Of a stretch of DNA of 64,000 nucleotides, positions 8,911 to 17,614 are shown piece after piece. Source of the DNA: Butyricicoccus faecihominis (GTDB taxonomy: Bacteria > Bacillota > Clostridia > Oscillospirales > Butyricicoccaceae). The notes beneath the pieces were generated by a model, which saw nothing but the letters and a program-made list of their open reading frames with translations, did not search any database and had not been told where the DNA came from. The DNA is taken from assembly GCF_024462775.1 (NCBI RefSeq), contig NZ_JANGCE010000001.1, forward strand, positions 248,001 through 312,000. The letters are read 5' to 3'. Made by a program: the position numbers and the translations under genes. Each line of letters starts with the position of its first letter. Positions within the stretch are counted from its first letter, which is position 1.

Positions 8911-9676
8911 GCGGCGCACCTCCCTTACCCAAATAGGCTTCTATTACTGCAGGATTTGTTTGTATCACATGTGGCAGACCTTCAGCGATCTTTGCGCCAT
9001 GGTCGAGTACAGTGATTTCGTCTGAAAGTCCCATCGCAAGCTTCATATCATGTTCGATCATCAGGATCGTGATGCCCTGCGCACTAATCGCACGAATAAT
9101 GCGGATCAAGTTGTCCTTTTCCACCGAATTCATACCTGCGGAAGCTTCATCCAGCATTAGCAACTTGGGCGTGCTGGCCAGTCCGCGCGCAATCTCCAGA
9201 AGACGCTGCTCGCCATAGGGTAAATTGCACGCCTTTTCGCCTGCACGGTGCGCAAGTCCTACGAAATCCAACAGCTCATATGCTCTCGCAACGATACGCG
9301 CTTCCTCAGCTCGTTCCTCCTTTGTACGAAAGATCGCGCCGATAAATTCTTCTTTGGTGCGGCAGTGCTGTCCAACCATAATGTTGTCCAATACGCTCAT
9401 CTCACCAAACAGGCTGATATGTTGAAAAGTGCGGGCGATGCCCAAGCCGCTGATTTCATGTCTCTGATTGCCATTGATGCGATTACCCTCCAGCAACACC
9501 TCGCCTTGCGTCGGCTGATAGACGCCACTGATTACATTGAAACAGGTAGTTTTCCCCGAGCCGTTCGGACCAAGTAGCCCGTGGATCTCTCCCTTGCGAA
9601 CACACATGGTCAGCGCGTTGATCGCCTTCAAGCCGCCGAATTGCATGGTCACATTCTCCACTTTCAGCAGTTCCAT
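8894..9676 (-). CDS. livG: LivG-type ABC transporter ATPase
   Basis: 260 residues. Walker A GPNGSGKTT, the signature-region variant LPYGEQRLLEIARGL and Walker B LLMLDEASAGMN are typical of LivG, and the H-loop appears as MIEHDMKL. GGGAGG lies before the ATG. The gene starts five bases after the livM stop, consistent with one polycistronic transporter unit. Confidence 0.92.
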   Translation of the reverse strand: MELLKVENVTMQFGGLKAINALTMCVRKGEIHGLLGPNGSGKTTCFNVISGVYQPTQGEVLLEGNRINGNQRHEISGLGIARTFQHISLFGEMSVLDNIMVGQHCRTKEEFIGAIFRTKEERAEEARIVARAYELLDFVGLAHRAGEKACNLPYGEQRLLEIARGLASTPKLLMLDEASAGMNSVEKDNLIRIIRAISAQGITILMIEHDMKLAMGLSDEITVLDHGAKIAEGLPHVIQTNPAVIEAYLGKGGAPHAQSK

Positions 9677-9680
9677 CCGT

Positions 9681-10703
9681 TTATCCTCCCTCTGCGCTAT
9701 GGTTTGGCATCGTGTCTTCTTTCACACGAACAGGCACATGTACAAATTCATGATAAAACCGGTTGCGCAAGGTGCCCGCGATGCCGTTGGGCATGGCAAA
9801 GAGTACGAAGATAATAATCAAGCCATAGAGCAGCATCTGATAATTGCCGAACTTCTGCAAAAGTTCGGTCACCGTTATGATAATGCCGGAGCCTAGAATC
9901 GGACCGAGCAGTGTTCCCATACCGCCGATCAAGATCATGACGAGAAACATATTGGATTGTTCGGATGAAAAGGATTCTGGACTAATAAACCGTACCAAAT
10001 GCGCATAAAGAGCACCCCCGAAACCGGCATAAAACGCGGAAAGCGTAAATGCTCGCGATTTATACCGGGATAGTTTTAATCCAAACGCTTCGCTTGCCTC
10101 CGGGTTGTCGCGGATCGCGACAAACGCGCGACCAACACGGGAATTGACAATACGGGACTTGACGATAACGAATAGGAGTACCATGGCCAGTACAAAGTAA
10201 AAATATTTTCCATAGTCGCGCAACTCTATACCGAATAGACTGAGCGCCGGAATCCCGATTAGACCGTCCGGTCCACCGGTCACTGCGCCGCCATTCAAAA
10301 CAACTAGTCGAACAATCTCGCCAAAGCCGATCGTAACAATCGCCAAAAAGTGATGTACTAGCTTAACACAGGGTTTGGCGAGCACAAAGCCGACCAACGC
10401 CGCAACCCCTGCGCTAAGAAACAGCGAGAGAACGACCGGCACACCAGCGAAGCTTAAGAACGCAGTAGCGTATGCACCGATGGCGTAGAAGCCCGCTTGG
10501 CCCAACGAAATCTGTCCGGAATATCCAAACGCCAGATCAAAGCCTGTGTTGACGATAATGTAAATCCCAAACATGCACAGAAGAAACAGCATATAGGTTT
10601 CGCTGCTGAATAAGATTGGATATAACAGGGCTGCGGCGAGCGCCACAAATAAAATGTGTTTTTGCATCCGCTTTCCTGCAAGACAGCTCATTATTTTACG
10701 CAC
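9681..10703 (-). CDS. livM: LivM-type ABC transporter permease
   Basis: 340 residues, polytopic membrane protein. The GTG at 10703 is chosen because AAGGAGGT lies seven bases upstream; reading further upstream only runs out of frame through livH. Family motifs include FDLAFGYSGQISLGQAGFYA, VGRAFVAIRDNPEASEAFG and GGMGTLLGPILGS. It forms the translocation pore with LivH. Confidence 0.92.
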   Translation of the reverse strand: MRKIMSCLAGKRMQKHILFVALAAALLYPILFSSETYMLFLLCMFGIYIIVNTGFDLAFGYSGQISLGQAGFYAIGAYATAFLSFAGVPVVLSLFLSAGVAALVGFVLAKPCVKLVHHFLAIVTIGFGEIVRLVVLNGGAVTGGPDGLIGIPALSLFGIELRDYGKYFYFVLAMVLLFVIVKSRIVNSRVGRAFVAIRDNPEASEAFGLKLSRYKSRAFTLSAFYAGFGGALYAHLVRFISPESFSSEQSNMFLVMILIGGMGTLLGPILGSGIIITVTELLQKFGNYQMLLYGLIIIFVLFAMPNGIAGTLRNRFYHEFVHVPVRVKEDTMPNHSAEGG

Positions 10704-10720
10704 GGATAACACCTCCTTTA

Positions 10721-11587
10721 TCAATCCGCCTTCACCTTCAAAATACCGCTTGGCATAACAAACAGCACCACAATCAGTACTCCAAAGGAAATAATGTCTT
10801 TCAACGAAGAAGACAGGTAACCTGCCGCCATTGTTTCCACTACACCGAAGATTAATCCACCGATCATCGCACCGTACATATTGCCATAGCCGCCAAGTAC
10901 GGCCGCTGCAAAGCCCTTGGTGGACAAAAGTGCGCCCATTTTCGCATATACACCATAAATCGGCGCGAGCAGTATGCCTGCAATCGCAGAAAGCACCGCC
11001 GCCAAAGCCCATGCCAAACCGACCGTAAGCGGTACATTAATGCCGGCTACACCGGCAGCCATTGGTTCCTGCGCCGCAGCACGTAAACTGGTTCCCATTT
11101 TAGTGCGCGTCATGAAAAAATGGATACCGATCATGCATGCTATCGTCACAAAGATGATCGCGATCTGCTGGGGGATAATGGAGACTAGACCAATCCGTAT
11201 CGGCGTTTCACCAAACGCAGAAGGGAAGTTCTTGATATCTGTGCCCCATACCAGCATGGCAAAGTTCTGTAAAAAGATTGACAGACCGATCGTTGCCAGA
11301 ACGATATGGATCTGCTTGCTGCCTTTACGCAGCAACGGACCGATCATGCCGCGCTCCAACAGCATACCGAAAAGAAACATGACCAGCATGGACAGCACTG
11401 CCGCGATCGCAAAGGGAACCTCAAAAGATATGTGAATCGTAAACGCGACGAACGCGCCCAACATAAATATCTCGCCTTGAACAAAGCTCATCAAGCCGGA
11501 AGCGCTGTAAATCAGGTTGAATCCTAAACCGATTAGCGAATAGATGCAGCCGACGGCCAGCCCGCCGACCAGCAGTTGCCAAAACAT
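10721..11587 (-). CDS. livH: LivH-type ABC transporter permease
   Basis: 288 residues with about eight hydrophobic segments. Typical LivH features are GLGFNLIYSASGLMSFVQGE near the N-terminus and RAAAQEPMAAGVAGINV, followed by AVLGGYGNMYGAMIGGLIFG near the C-terminus. GGAGGT lies just before the ATG. First permease gene after livK, from which it is separated by a hairpin. Confidence 0.92.
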   Translation of the reverse strand: MFWQLLVGGLAVGCIYSLIGLGFNLIYSASGLMSFVQGEIFMLGAFVAFTIHISFEVPFAIAAVLSMLVMFLFGMLLERGMIGPLLRKGSKQIHIVLATIGLSIFLQNFAMLVWGTDIKNFPSAFGETPIRIGLVSIIPQQIAIIFVTIACMIGIHFFMTRTKMGTSLRAAAQEPMAAGVAGINVPLTVGLAWALAAVLSAIAGILLAPIYGVYAKMGALLSTKGFAAAVLGGYGNMYGAMIGGLIFGVVETMAAGYLSSSLKDIISFGVLIVVLFVMPSGILKVKAD

Positions 11588-11617
11588 AAGCTACCTCCTC
11601 ATACAAACGTCCTAAAA

Positions 11618-11652
11618 ATATAACCGGATTGCTCCGCACAACCCGGTTATAT
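11618..11652 (-). terminator. Intergenic hairpin between livK and livH (likely partial terminator)
   Basis: Arms 11643-11652 and 11618-11627 pair as ATATAACCGG/CCGGTTATAT, and the minus strand then reads TTTTTAGG. A leaky terminator here would give more binding protein than permease, a common arrangement. Confidence 0.7.
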
Positions 11653-11661
11653 CGCCGACCG

Positions 11662-12804
11662 TTAATTGGCTTCGATAAATTTGCCGCCCTGCATTTTATA
11701 GATGCGCATGGTATCAATACCCTCGCCATTTTTGCCTTTGTAGCTGAACGTACCGGCCAAGCCCTTATAACCATCAATATCATTATAAGCGTCACGCAGT
11801 TCCGGGCCGTTGGCCTTGCCACAGGTCTCCATTGCTAGAGCGATCATCTTCATGCCGTCATAAGCGCGGTAAGCATTGTCCGATGCGGGTGGTTCGTTAT
11901 AGGAATCCAGATAGGCTTGTAGAAATGCTTGCATCTGCGGATCTTCTGCGTCTTCCGGATTTGCATATACCAGATATTGTGCGGCAAAACAGACACCGTC
12001 CGTTGCATCGCCTGCGATCTCATAAATTTCCGGCAGCGTATAGCCTTCAGGCCCAAGAATCGGACCGGTATACCCGGACTGTCTTAGCTGCTTGGTCACC
12101 GCTCCCAACTCCTCGCCAACGCTCCAGACTAGTACGGCTTCCGGCTCTGCCGCATTAATCTTAGCAAACTGGCCGGTATAGTCCCGGTCGCCCACAGTAA
12201 ACGTTTCGTTCGCCACAAATTCTATGCCAAGCGGCGTGGCAGCCTGAATAAATCCCTGCCCGCCAGTGGAACCATACTCGTCGTTGCTAGTAAAGATAGC
12301 GATACGCTTAAAGTTCTGGCTCTGTGCGTATTTTGCGAGCTGTACCGCTGCCACATCGCTGTTCGCCAACGCACGGAACAAGTAGGTATAGCCTTGCTGC
12401 AGCCAGGTGGGGGAAGTGCCACCCGCAACAGTCAATGTTTTTGAGTCCTCGATCACAGGAGCCGCCGCCAAAACATTGCCGCTGTGCAGCGAACCGAAGA
12501 TAGCGTCAACCTTATCGACTTGTACCAGCTTTGTCGCTGCTCGTACCGCCTGTTCCGGCGAGGATTTGTCGTCATATTCGATCACATCAACCTGTCTGCC
12601 GAGTACGCCGCCGGCAGCGTTCAGCTCATCAACGGCAATTTGCAGACCGTTTCGCGCAGCTTGTCCAGATTGCGCGGTACCGCCTGTTAGCGGACCAAAA
12701 TAACCGATTTTAATCGGCGCTTCCTCTCCGCCTTTGCCGCAGCCTGCCAATGCCCCCAGCAGCATGGCACCGCATAACGCTAAACTAATTGTTCGCTTCA
12801 CCAT
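11662..12804 (-). CDS. livK: LivK-type substrate-binding lipoprotein
   Basis: 380 residues from the ATG at 12804, preceded by AAAGAAGG. The signal sequence ends in the lipobox LAGC, so the protein is lipid-anchored outside the membrane. The mature part begins IKIGYFGPLTGGTAQSG and has the type I periplasmic binding fold (DELNAAGGVLGRQVDVI, GSLHSGNVLAAAP). It delivers the ligand to LivHMGF. Branched-chain amino acids are the family's usual ligand, but other amino acids, amides or small polar solutes are possible. Confidence 0.92.
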   Translation of the reverse strand: MVKRTISLALCGAMLLGALAGCGKGGEEAPIKIGYFGPLTGGTAQSGQAARNGLQIAVDELNAAGGVLGRQVDVIEYDDKSSPEQAVRAATKLVQVDKVDAIFGSLHSGNVLAAAPVIEDSKTLTVAGGTSPTWLQQGYTYLFRALANSDVAAVQLAKYAQSQNFKRIAIFTSNDEYGSTGGQGFIQAATPLGIEFVANETFTVGDRDYTGQFAKINAAEPEAVLVWSVGEELGAVTKQLRQSGYTGPILGPEGYTLPEIYEIAGDATDGVCFAAQYLVYANPEDAEDPQMQAFLQAYLDSYNEPPASDNAYRAYDGMKMIALAMETCGKANGPELRDAYNDIDGYKGLAGTFSYKGKNGEGIDTMRIYKMQGGKFIEAN

Positions 12805-12904
12805 AATACCTTCTTTCATTTGATTTCTTCTGGTTTCCATGTATTTATGATATCCGTTGCGCACTACAAAAGAAATCAAGATATTCAAGATAATATTTCA
12901 CATT

Positions 12905-14680
12905 TTATTCATGCTGGCGCGGAGCCATTTTGCCAATCCGCAGTGTGACTAATGTACCCATACCGGAGTCACTGGCGATGGAAAGACCAAATTTACCGCC
13001 CGAAAAGCTTTGAATACGGTCGTTAACATTCACCATACCAAGACCGTGGCTCGGTGTGGTTTCACAATGTCTGAGCGCATCCTTGAGCTGAAGCAGCTTA
13101 TCCGGCGGAATACCGTTGCCGTCGTCCAGCACCTCAAATAGCAAACAATCCGGCTGGTCAAATATATTGATATGGATCATACAGTGCCGGCCGCTCGGTT
13201 TGATTCCGTGATATAGCGCATTCTCCACGATTGGTTGCAGTATCAGCTTGGGAATCAGATATTGTTCTGATGCCGGATCCACAAATATATCATAGTCAAA
13301 CAGGCTTTCATAACGAATTTTCTGAATTTTCAGATAACTGGTCACATGTTCCACCTCGACGGACACCGGAATAATGTCCGCACCGCGGCTTAGTGAGGTC
13401 CGAAAAAAATCTGTCAGCGCCATGACCATGTGAATTACTTTTTGGTTTTCCTGTTTACGTGACAACCAAACGATTGAATCGAGCGTGTTATACAGAAAAT
13501 GGGGCTGAATCTGCGCTTGTAAGGCGCGGAACTCCGCTTGTCGCAGCCGCTCCTGCTCTAGACGAATGTTTTCGTTGAGCTGCAGTACATGTGCGGTCAT
13601 TTGATTAAAGCTTGCAGCCATTGCACCAATTTCATCTCGCCTTACTACCTCGCAGCGCGCATGTAGATCATTTTTTTCGATTTTTTTAATGGTTTGCACA
13701 ATGATGCGGATCGGCTTCAGTTCATAACGACTTACCCTTGTCGCTGCAAAGCAAATCATTGCCCAAAAAAATATCGCCAGCACCGCAACAAGCAAGGAAA
13801 TAATCTTACCTTTTTCCCTTAGTGCGCTCTGCGGAATAAAACCAGCCACATACCAACCGTTCGCACTCAGTCGATGATAGACTAATATACCGTCCTTGAC
13901 GGACAGAGTGTTAGAATCCCCATCAAACTGTTCCTTCTGCAAGCTGGCAATCAATTTCTTTAAGTAATCTTCTTGGGGGGATTGTCGTGCCAGCGCCACG
14001 GTGTTCAGTTGCTGGTCCAACAGAAAAAGTTCTCCCCCCTTGCCGATATCCAACGCAAGCTTTTTCTGTAAAAGAAATTTACGCGCTTCCACCATGATGA
14101 TGCCGCGTGGCTCCCCGGTGATAATGTCTCTCATAGGCATACCGCAGGCGATAATAGGATCGCCCACTGTTTCTGCCAGCATGGAACCTTGATCAGGTGT
14201 GAACCATACCGGTCCTTCGGCCGCTCGTACGTTTTGGTATAGAGTGGAAGTTCGGAAATCCTCCATTTGGAAATCAAAATACCTAGATTTCATCGCAGCA
14301 CCATTGTCCATCAGCACATAAATCCCGTAAATATCAGGCTGAAACTCATTGAGTGATGCCAGTGTTGCCGTCCCTTTTGACTCATCGGTTACACGTGCGG
14401 TCTCACTTTGATATTCCGTGCGCAACATACGCTGGAAAGAGGCGTCGCTACGAATAATCAGGGGGAGGGAAGACATGCTGAGCATCAATTCATCCAGCTC
14501 TTTACCAGCAGAGTCTACAATTTGACGGCTTGAAGAAGCTGCCATATCAACAATATTATTTATTGAAACCTGATGAAGCAGTAGGCTGGTGATTAGTACA
14601 GGGATTAGTGTTAGCACATAGAAATAAATCGTCATTCGCGTTTGAAAGGAACTCTCAAATTTTTTCTTCATATTGACCAT
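12905..14680 (-). CDS. YesM-type sensor histidine kinase
   Basis: 591 residues. An N-terminal membrane segment (YFYVLTLIPVLITSLLL) and a second one near residue 300 (LLVAVLAIFFWAMICF) enclose an extracellular sensor region. A HAMP-like linker, the LytS/YesM histidine motif QIQPHFLYNTLDS, and an HATPase domain (PIVENALYHG, DDGNGIP, GLGMVNVNDRI) follow. GGGAGGG precedes the ATG. It lies directly upstream of livK and should phosphorylate the regulator at 6513-8108. The binding protein may be its ligand-presenting partner (inference). Confidence 0.92.
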   Translation of the reverse strand: MVNMKKKFESSFQTRMTIYFYVLTLIPVLITSLLLHQVSINNIVDMAASSSRQIVDSAGKELDELMLSMSSLPLIIRSDASFQRMLRTEYQSETARVTDESKGTATLASLNEFQPDIYGIYVLMDNGAAMKSRYFDFQMEDFRTSTLYQNVRAAEGPVWFTPDQGSMLAETVGDPIIACGMPMRDIITGEPRGIIMVEARKFLLQKKLALDIGKGGELFLLDQQLNTVALARQSPQEDYLKKLIASLQKEQFDGDSNTLSVKDGILVYHRLSANGWYVAGFIPQSALREKGKIISLLVAVLAIFFWAMICFAATRVSRYELKPIRIIVQTIKKIEKNDLHARCEVVRRDEIGAMAASFNQMTAHVLQLNENIRLEQERLRQAEFRALQAQIQPHFLYNTLDSIVWLSRKQENQKVIHMVMALTDFFRTSLSRGADIIPVSVEVEHVTSYLKIQKIRYESLFDYDIFVDPASEQYLIPKLILQPIVENALYHGIKPSGRHCMIHINIFDQPDCLLFEVLDDGNGIPPDKLLQLKDALRHCETTPSHGLGMVNVNDRIQSFSGGKFGLSIASDSGMGTLVTLRIGKMAPRQHE

Positions 14681-14816
14681 AATGTCCCTCCCGAATGTCG
14701 TTTACGCACACAAGAATCGGAATCAGACCACCGGAACGTCTGGGCGACACGCTTTAGCGGTCTCACCGTATTATTATAGTCGGAAGCGGTTTTTTACTCA
14801 ATGGAAAATTTGTGTA

Positions 14817-14863
14817 ATCAAACACCAGCCGCCGTCTAGGAGATACGGCGGCTGGTGTTTGAT
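14817..14863 (-). terminator. Strong hairpin, possible terminator of the MDR gene
   Basis: 19-base perfect arms 14817-14835 and 14845-14863 around a 9-base loop. It lies between the dehydrogenase stop (14890) and the kinase start. The T-run after it on the minus strand is poor, so it may instead process or stabilise the transcript. Confidence 0.55.
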
Positions 14864-14889
14864 CAAAAAGAATAATATCCGGGCGGCTA

Positions 14890-15930
14890 TTAATCCGTGA
14901 AAGTTAAAATGACCTTGAGAGCTTTTCGTTCGCGCACCATACGCAACGCCTCGTCCAGCTGTGTGTATGGAAACACATGTGAATAAAAATCTTTTGGGTC
15001 GACCCGACTGCTTTCAATCAACGCGATCGTTTCGTCCATAATTTTATATTCCCCATACGGGAAATTCAGCATATGCAGGGACGTGTTGCATTGTAGGCGT
15101 GCAGTATCCACAATACGATCGTCTTTCTTTAATACACCGAGCGAGCACACCTTTCCACCAGATTTCAGTCGACCGCTGCCTTCATATAAAATACTTGTTG
15201 AACCGACCGCATCGATGACCAAATCAAAATAACGGCCCGCTAATAAACGGTTTTTGTCATCTATTGAAAAGTTCACGGTTTGGTCTACTCCAGCTACACG
15301 AGTTGCTTGCTCCAACCGGTCGGCTACACCGTCAATCTGTACAATGGTTTTCGCGCCCCGCAGCTTACAAAACAGGGCCAGAGCTATCCCCATTGGTCCG
15401 GCACCATAAATTAATATTTCCATACCGGGTCCGGCTCCAAAGTTTTTTGCTGCGCTATGACATTCCGCCAGAGACAGCAAAACTCCCGCGTCTACATAGC
15501 TGATGCTGTCCGGGAAAGCGTGCTGCTTAGGAAATGGGATCTCAGATTCGTCAAATCCATCCTCTCGCATAGCTTGCCGGTCGCATACCAGTCCGAATTG
15601 CGCCATGCTGCCGTGAGTTTTGGAATAGCCATTACCAACATCGGTGTGGAGGTTAGGGTGAATAAAGCGCTCGCCAAGATGAATATGACGTACCTTTGGA
15701 CCGATCGAAACGACTTCGCCAGCTCCTTCGTGTCCCAGCACGGTAGGGAATCCGCCAAAACCGTTTTCCAACGTGCCTGCAATAATCTGCTGATCGGTTC
15801 CGCTGCATATGCCGCAAGCATGTACCCGAATTAATGCTTCATAATCACCCGGCACTGGCTTTGGAACATCATTCACCACGCGTACGTCGCCTGCGTTCAA
15901 CACTGCAACTGCCTTCATCATTTCCATCAT
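14890..15930 (-). CDS. MDR-family alcohol/polyol dehydrogenase lacking the structural zinc site
   Basis: 346 residues, NAD(P)-dependent medium-chain dehydrogenase. Catalytic-site motifs GICSGTD (Cys) and LGHEGAGE (His, Glu) are present and the cofactor loop is IYGAGPMGIAL. The four-cysteine structural zinc cluster seen in the other MDR at 3525 is absent. AAAGGAG lies seven bases before the ATG at 15930. It heads the minus-strand block with the kinase and Liv transporter, so it probably acts on the transported compound or a relative of it (inference). Confidence 0.8.
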   Translation of the reverse strand: MMEMMKAVAVLNAGDVRVVNDVPKPVPGDYEALIRVHACGICSGTDQQIIAGTLENGFGGFPTVLGHEGAGEVVSIGPKVRHIHLGERFIHPNLHTDVGNGYSKTHGSMAQFGLVCDRQAMREDGFDESEIPFPKQHAFPDSISYVDAGVLLSLAECHSAAKNFGAGPGMEILIYGAGPMGIALALFCKLRGAKTIVQIDGVADRLEQATRVAGVDQTVNFSIDDKNRLLAGRYFDLVIDAVGSTSILYEGSGRLKSGGKVCSLGVLKKDDRIVDTARLQCNTSLHMLNFPYGEYKIMDETIALIESSRVDPKDFYSHVFPYTQLDEALRMVRERKALKVILTFTD

Positions 15931-16074
15931 CTAAGTTCTCCTTTCGTCCTATCTATTTTAACGTTATCATGACGCTTCTTTGACTGCAATCGCAATATAC
16001 TTTACTATTTCAATAAACTCTTTCACATTTTTAAGCAGTCGTTCGTTTCAAGGACCGGATCCGAACACACAAAA

Positions 16075-16100
16075 AACGCCGCCTTTGAAAAAGCGACGTT
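16075..16100 (-). terminator. Second hairpin terminator downstream of the NlpC/P60 gene
   Basis: Arms 16093-16100 and 16075-16082 pair on the minus strand with one G-U, followed by TTTTTTGTG. Probably a backup to the hairpin at 16146-16177. Confidence 0.55.
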
Positions 16101-16145
16101 GATATGGCATAGGTATACTGGGGTGCGAGCGCTTCTTCGACAAAC

Positions 16146-16177
16146 AAAGAGCCTTCCTACGAATAGGAAGGCTCTTT
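16146..16177 (-). terminator. Hairpin terminator after the NlpC/P60 gene
   Basis: Perfect 14-base arms 16146-16159 and 16164-16177 around the 4-base loop CGAA. On the minus strand it is followed by TTTGTTTGTC, just after the stop at 16188. Confidence 0.75.
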
Positions 16178-16187
16178 GGTATGCCAT

Positions 16188-17108
16188 TTAATCGTTGATC
16201 ACGCGGCCGCCGCCTTGGAAACGGGAGGCATATGTACCGGAAAGCGATTCGTATTTGACAACGTCGCCGGTGTGGGGGGAGTGGATGAACTGATCGTCGC
16301 CCACATAGATGCCGACATGGCTGATCGAATATTCGCTTGCGCCAAAGAAGACTAGATCGCCAGGAAGCAGTTCTTCGCGTTCCACATGTGCAATCGCATC
16401 AAACTGGGACTGCGCGACGCGCGGGATCGATCCGACGGTGTTGTTAAAAACATAAGAGGTAAAGCCTGAGCAGTCAAAGCCGCTCGGTGTGGAGCCGCCG
16501 TAAACATAGGGCGTACCGAGGAACTGAGCCGCATAGTCTAGCACTTCGCCGCGCTGCGCGTTATCACCCGTATAGGATACTTTCGCTGCGGTGGGCTCGT
16601 TCGTTTTTGTTTCTTCCGGGTCCGAGGCAACCTGAGCGCCGCCAAAGGTTAGATAATCGGGGTGCACATAGCCTGTCCGCCCGTTAAAGCTTACTTTGTA
16701 CCAACCGCTGTACACGCCCAGCGCGCTGACCGTGCTGCCGTTTTTCATGGTGGTGAGCACTTTTGCGGACATGTTTGGCTGCTCGCGGAGATTAACCGTG
16801 GTATCGCACGCGATCCGGCCGGAGCCAAGGTTAAAATCGCTGTTCGGAGCGCCGGTCAGGAATTCGCCGCTGACATAGCCCTCTTTACCGCCGACAGCGA
16901 TCTTGAACCAGCTGTTGCTGTTATTGATAACGGCGACCTTGGTGCCGTTCGGAAGCGTGGTGATGATATCGCCGCCGGGGGCGGAACGCAGATAAAGCGA
17001 ATCCGCCTTTACCTGCGCGGGGTAGAGCGCAAACGCGCTCGGCAAAAGCATGGAAGCGGCAAGCGCCGCAGAAATCATCATGCGAGAAAGTCGTTTAGAA
17101 AATTTCAT
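16188..17108 (-). CDS. Secreted SH3-NlpC/P60 cell-wall hydrolase
   Basis: 306 residues from the ATG at 17108 with GGAGGT eight bases upstream. A signal peptide (MMISAALAASMLLPSAFA) is followed by two bacterial SH3 domains (about 35-85 and 95-150, each with an LYLRSAP/VNLREQP start and a GYVSGEFL or GYVHPDYL end). The C-terminal NlpC/P60 peptidase has the catalytic Cys in FDCSGFTSYVF and the His in SHVGIYVGDDQFIHSP. Such enzymes cut D-Glu-diaminopimelate-type bonds in peptidoglycan stem peptides. It follows the 99-residue gene by 32 bases, so the two are probably co-transcribed. Confidence 0.92.
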   Translation of the reverse strand: MKFSKRLSRMMISAALAASMLLPSAFALYPAQVKADSLYLRSAPGGDIITTLPNGTKVAVINNSNSWFKIAVGGKEGYVSGEFLTGAPNSDFNLGSGRIACDTTVNLREQPNMSAKVLTTMKNGSTVSALGVYSGWYKVSFNGRTGYVHPDYLTFGGAQVASDPEETKTNEPTAAKVSYTGDNAQRGEVLDYAAQFLGTPYVYGGSTPSGFDCSGFTSYVFNNTVGSIPRVAQSQFDAIAHVEREELLPGDLVFFGASEYSISHVGIYVGDDQFIHSPHTGDVVKYESLSGTYASRFQGGGRVIND

Positions 17109-17140
17109 TGGGTCAAACCTCCGTTTCGCGTACAGCCGGT

Positions 17141-17440
17141 TTACTTGCTGCCCAGAGCGCGGTTCAGCCAGATCGAGGCTATATCCATAGCGGCCCAAAG
17201 ACTGTCCTTCTCCGTTTTCTTCACGATCCGTTCCTTGATACGAACGTTGGGATCGGTCTGCTGCAGCTGCACGGAAACGCGCTTTGCAAGAGGCATACCC
17301 TTCATATCGCCGGATTCGAGGATCTGCATCATAATAATATGAGAATCGCTCATGCTGCCATAATAGATGATGTTTTCCTTGCGCATCAGCGGGTGGCCTT
17401 TATATTGAAGAAGATCGGTGTTCTTTGCAGTGGTCGGCAT
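17141..17440 (-). CDS. Small protein of unknown function
   Basis: 99 residues, ATG at 17440 with AAAGGAG seven bases upstream. No signal peptide, membrane segment or known motif was recognised; it is polar, with MRKENIIYYGSMSDSHIIMM and many Lys/Arg residues. It is read just before the NlpC/P60 gene and has its own good promoter. Reading frame and start are convincing, function unknown. Confidence 0.75.
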   Translation of the reverse strand: MPTTAKNTDLLQYKGHPLMRKENIIYYGSMSDSHIIMMQILESGDMKGMPLAKRVSVQLQQTDPNVRIKERIVKKTEKDSLWAAMDIASIWLNRALGSK

Positions 17441-17457
17441 ATTGGCACTCCTTTATA

Positions 17458-17487
17458 GTTACAAAACGGTTACATTTCAAAGTTACA
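17458..17487 (-). promoter_or_regulatory. Three TGTAAC direct repeats in the leader of the 17440 gene
   Basis: GTTACA (TGTAAC on the coding strand) begins at 17458, 17469 and 17482, spaced 11 and 13 bases, between the -10 box and the start codon. Regular spacing near one helical turn suggests a regulator-binding site; the regulator is unknown. Confidence 0.45.
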
Positions 17488-17497
17488 TTATGGAAAC

Positions 17498-17526
17498 AGT
17501 ATACCACGTGATGGGCGATTTGTCAA
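17498..17526 (-). promoter_or_regulatory. Promoter of the 17440 / NlpC-P60 operon
   Basis: On the minus strand TTGACA (17521-17526) and TATACT (17498-17503) are separated by exactly 17 bases, with an extended TGG before the -10. Confidence 0.75.
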
Positions 17527-17543
17527 ATTGTATTTCGGAAACA

Positions 17544-17572
17544 TTGGATTTTTGCGCATTTTGTGTTATAAT
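17544..17572 (+). promoter_or_regulatory. Promoter of mtaB
   Basis: TTGGAT (17544-17549), 17-base spacer, perfect TATAAT (17567-17572), about 43 bases before the start codon. It is divergent from the promoter at 17498-17526. Confidence 0.7.
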
Positions 17573-17614
17573 GCGATACAAAACACCAAGTTTCGTTATA
17601 TTGGGAGACATACC

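Noticed and set aside
9681-11012. A 443-residue frame containing LivM
   Set aside because: The first hundred codons read livH out of frame; the GTG at 10703 has an ideal ribosome site and the family start.
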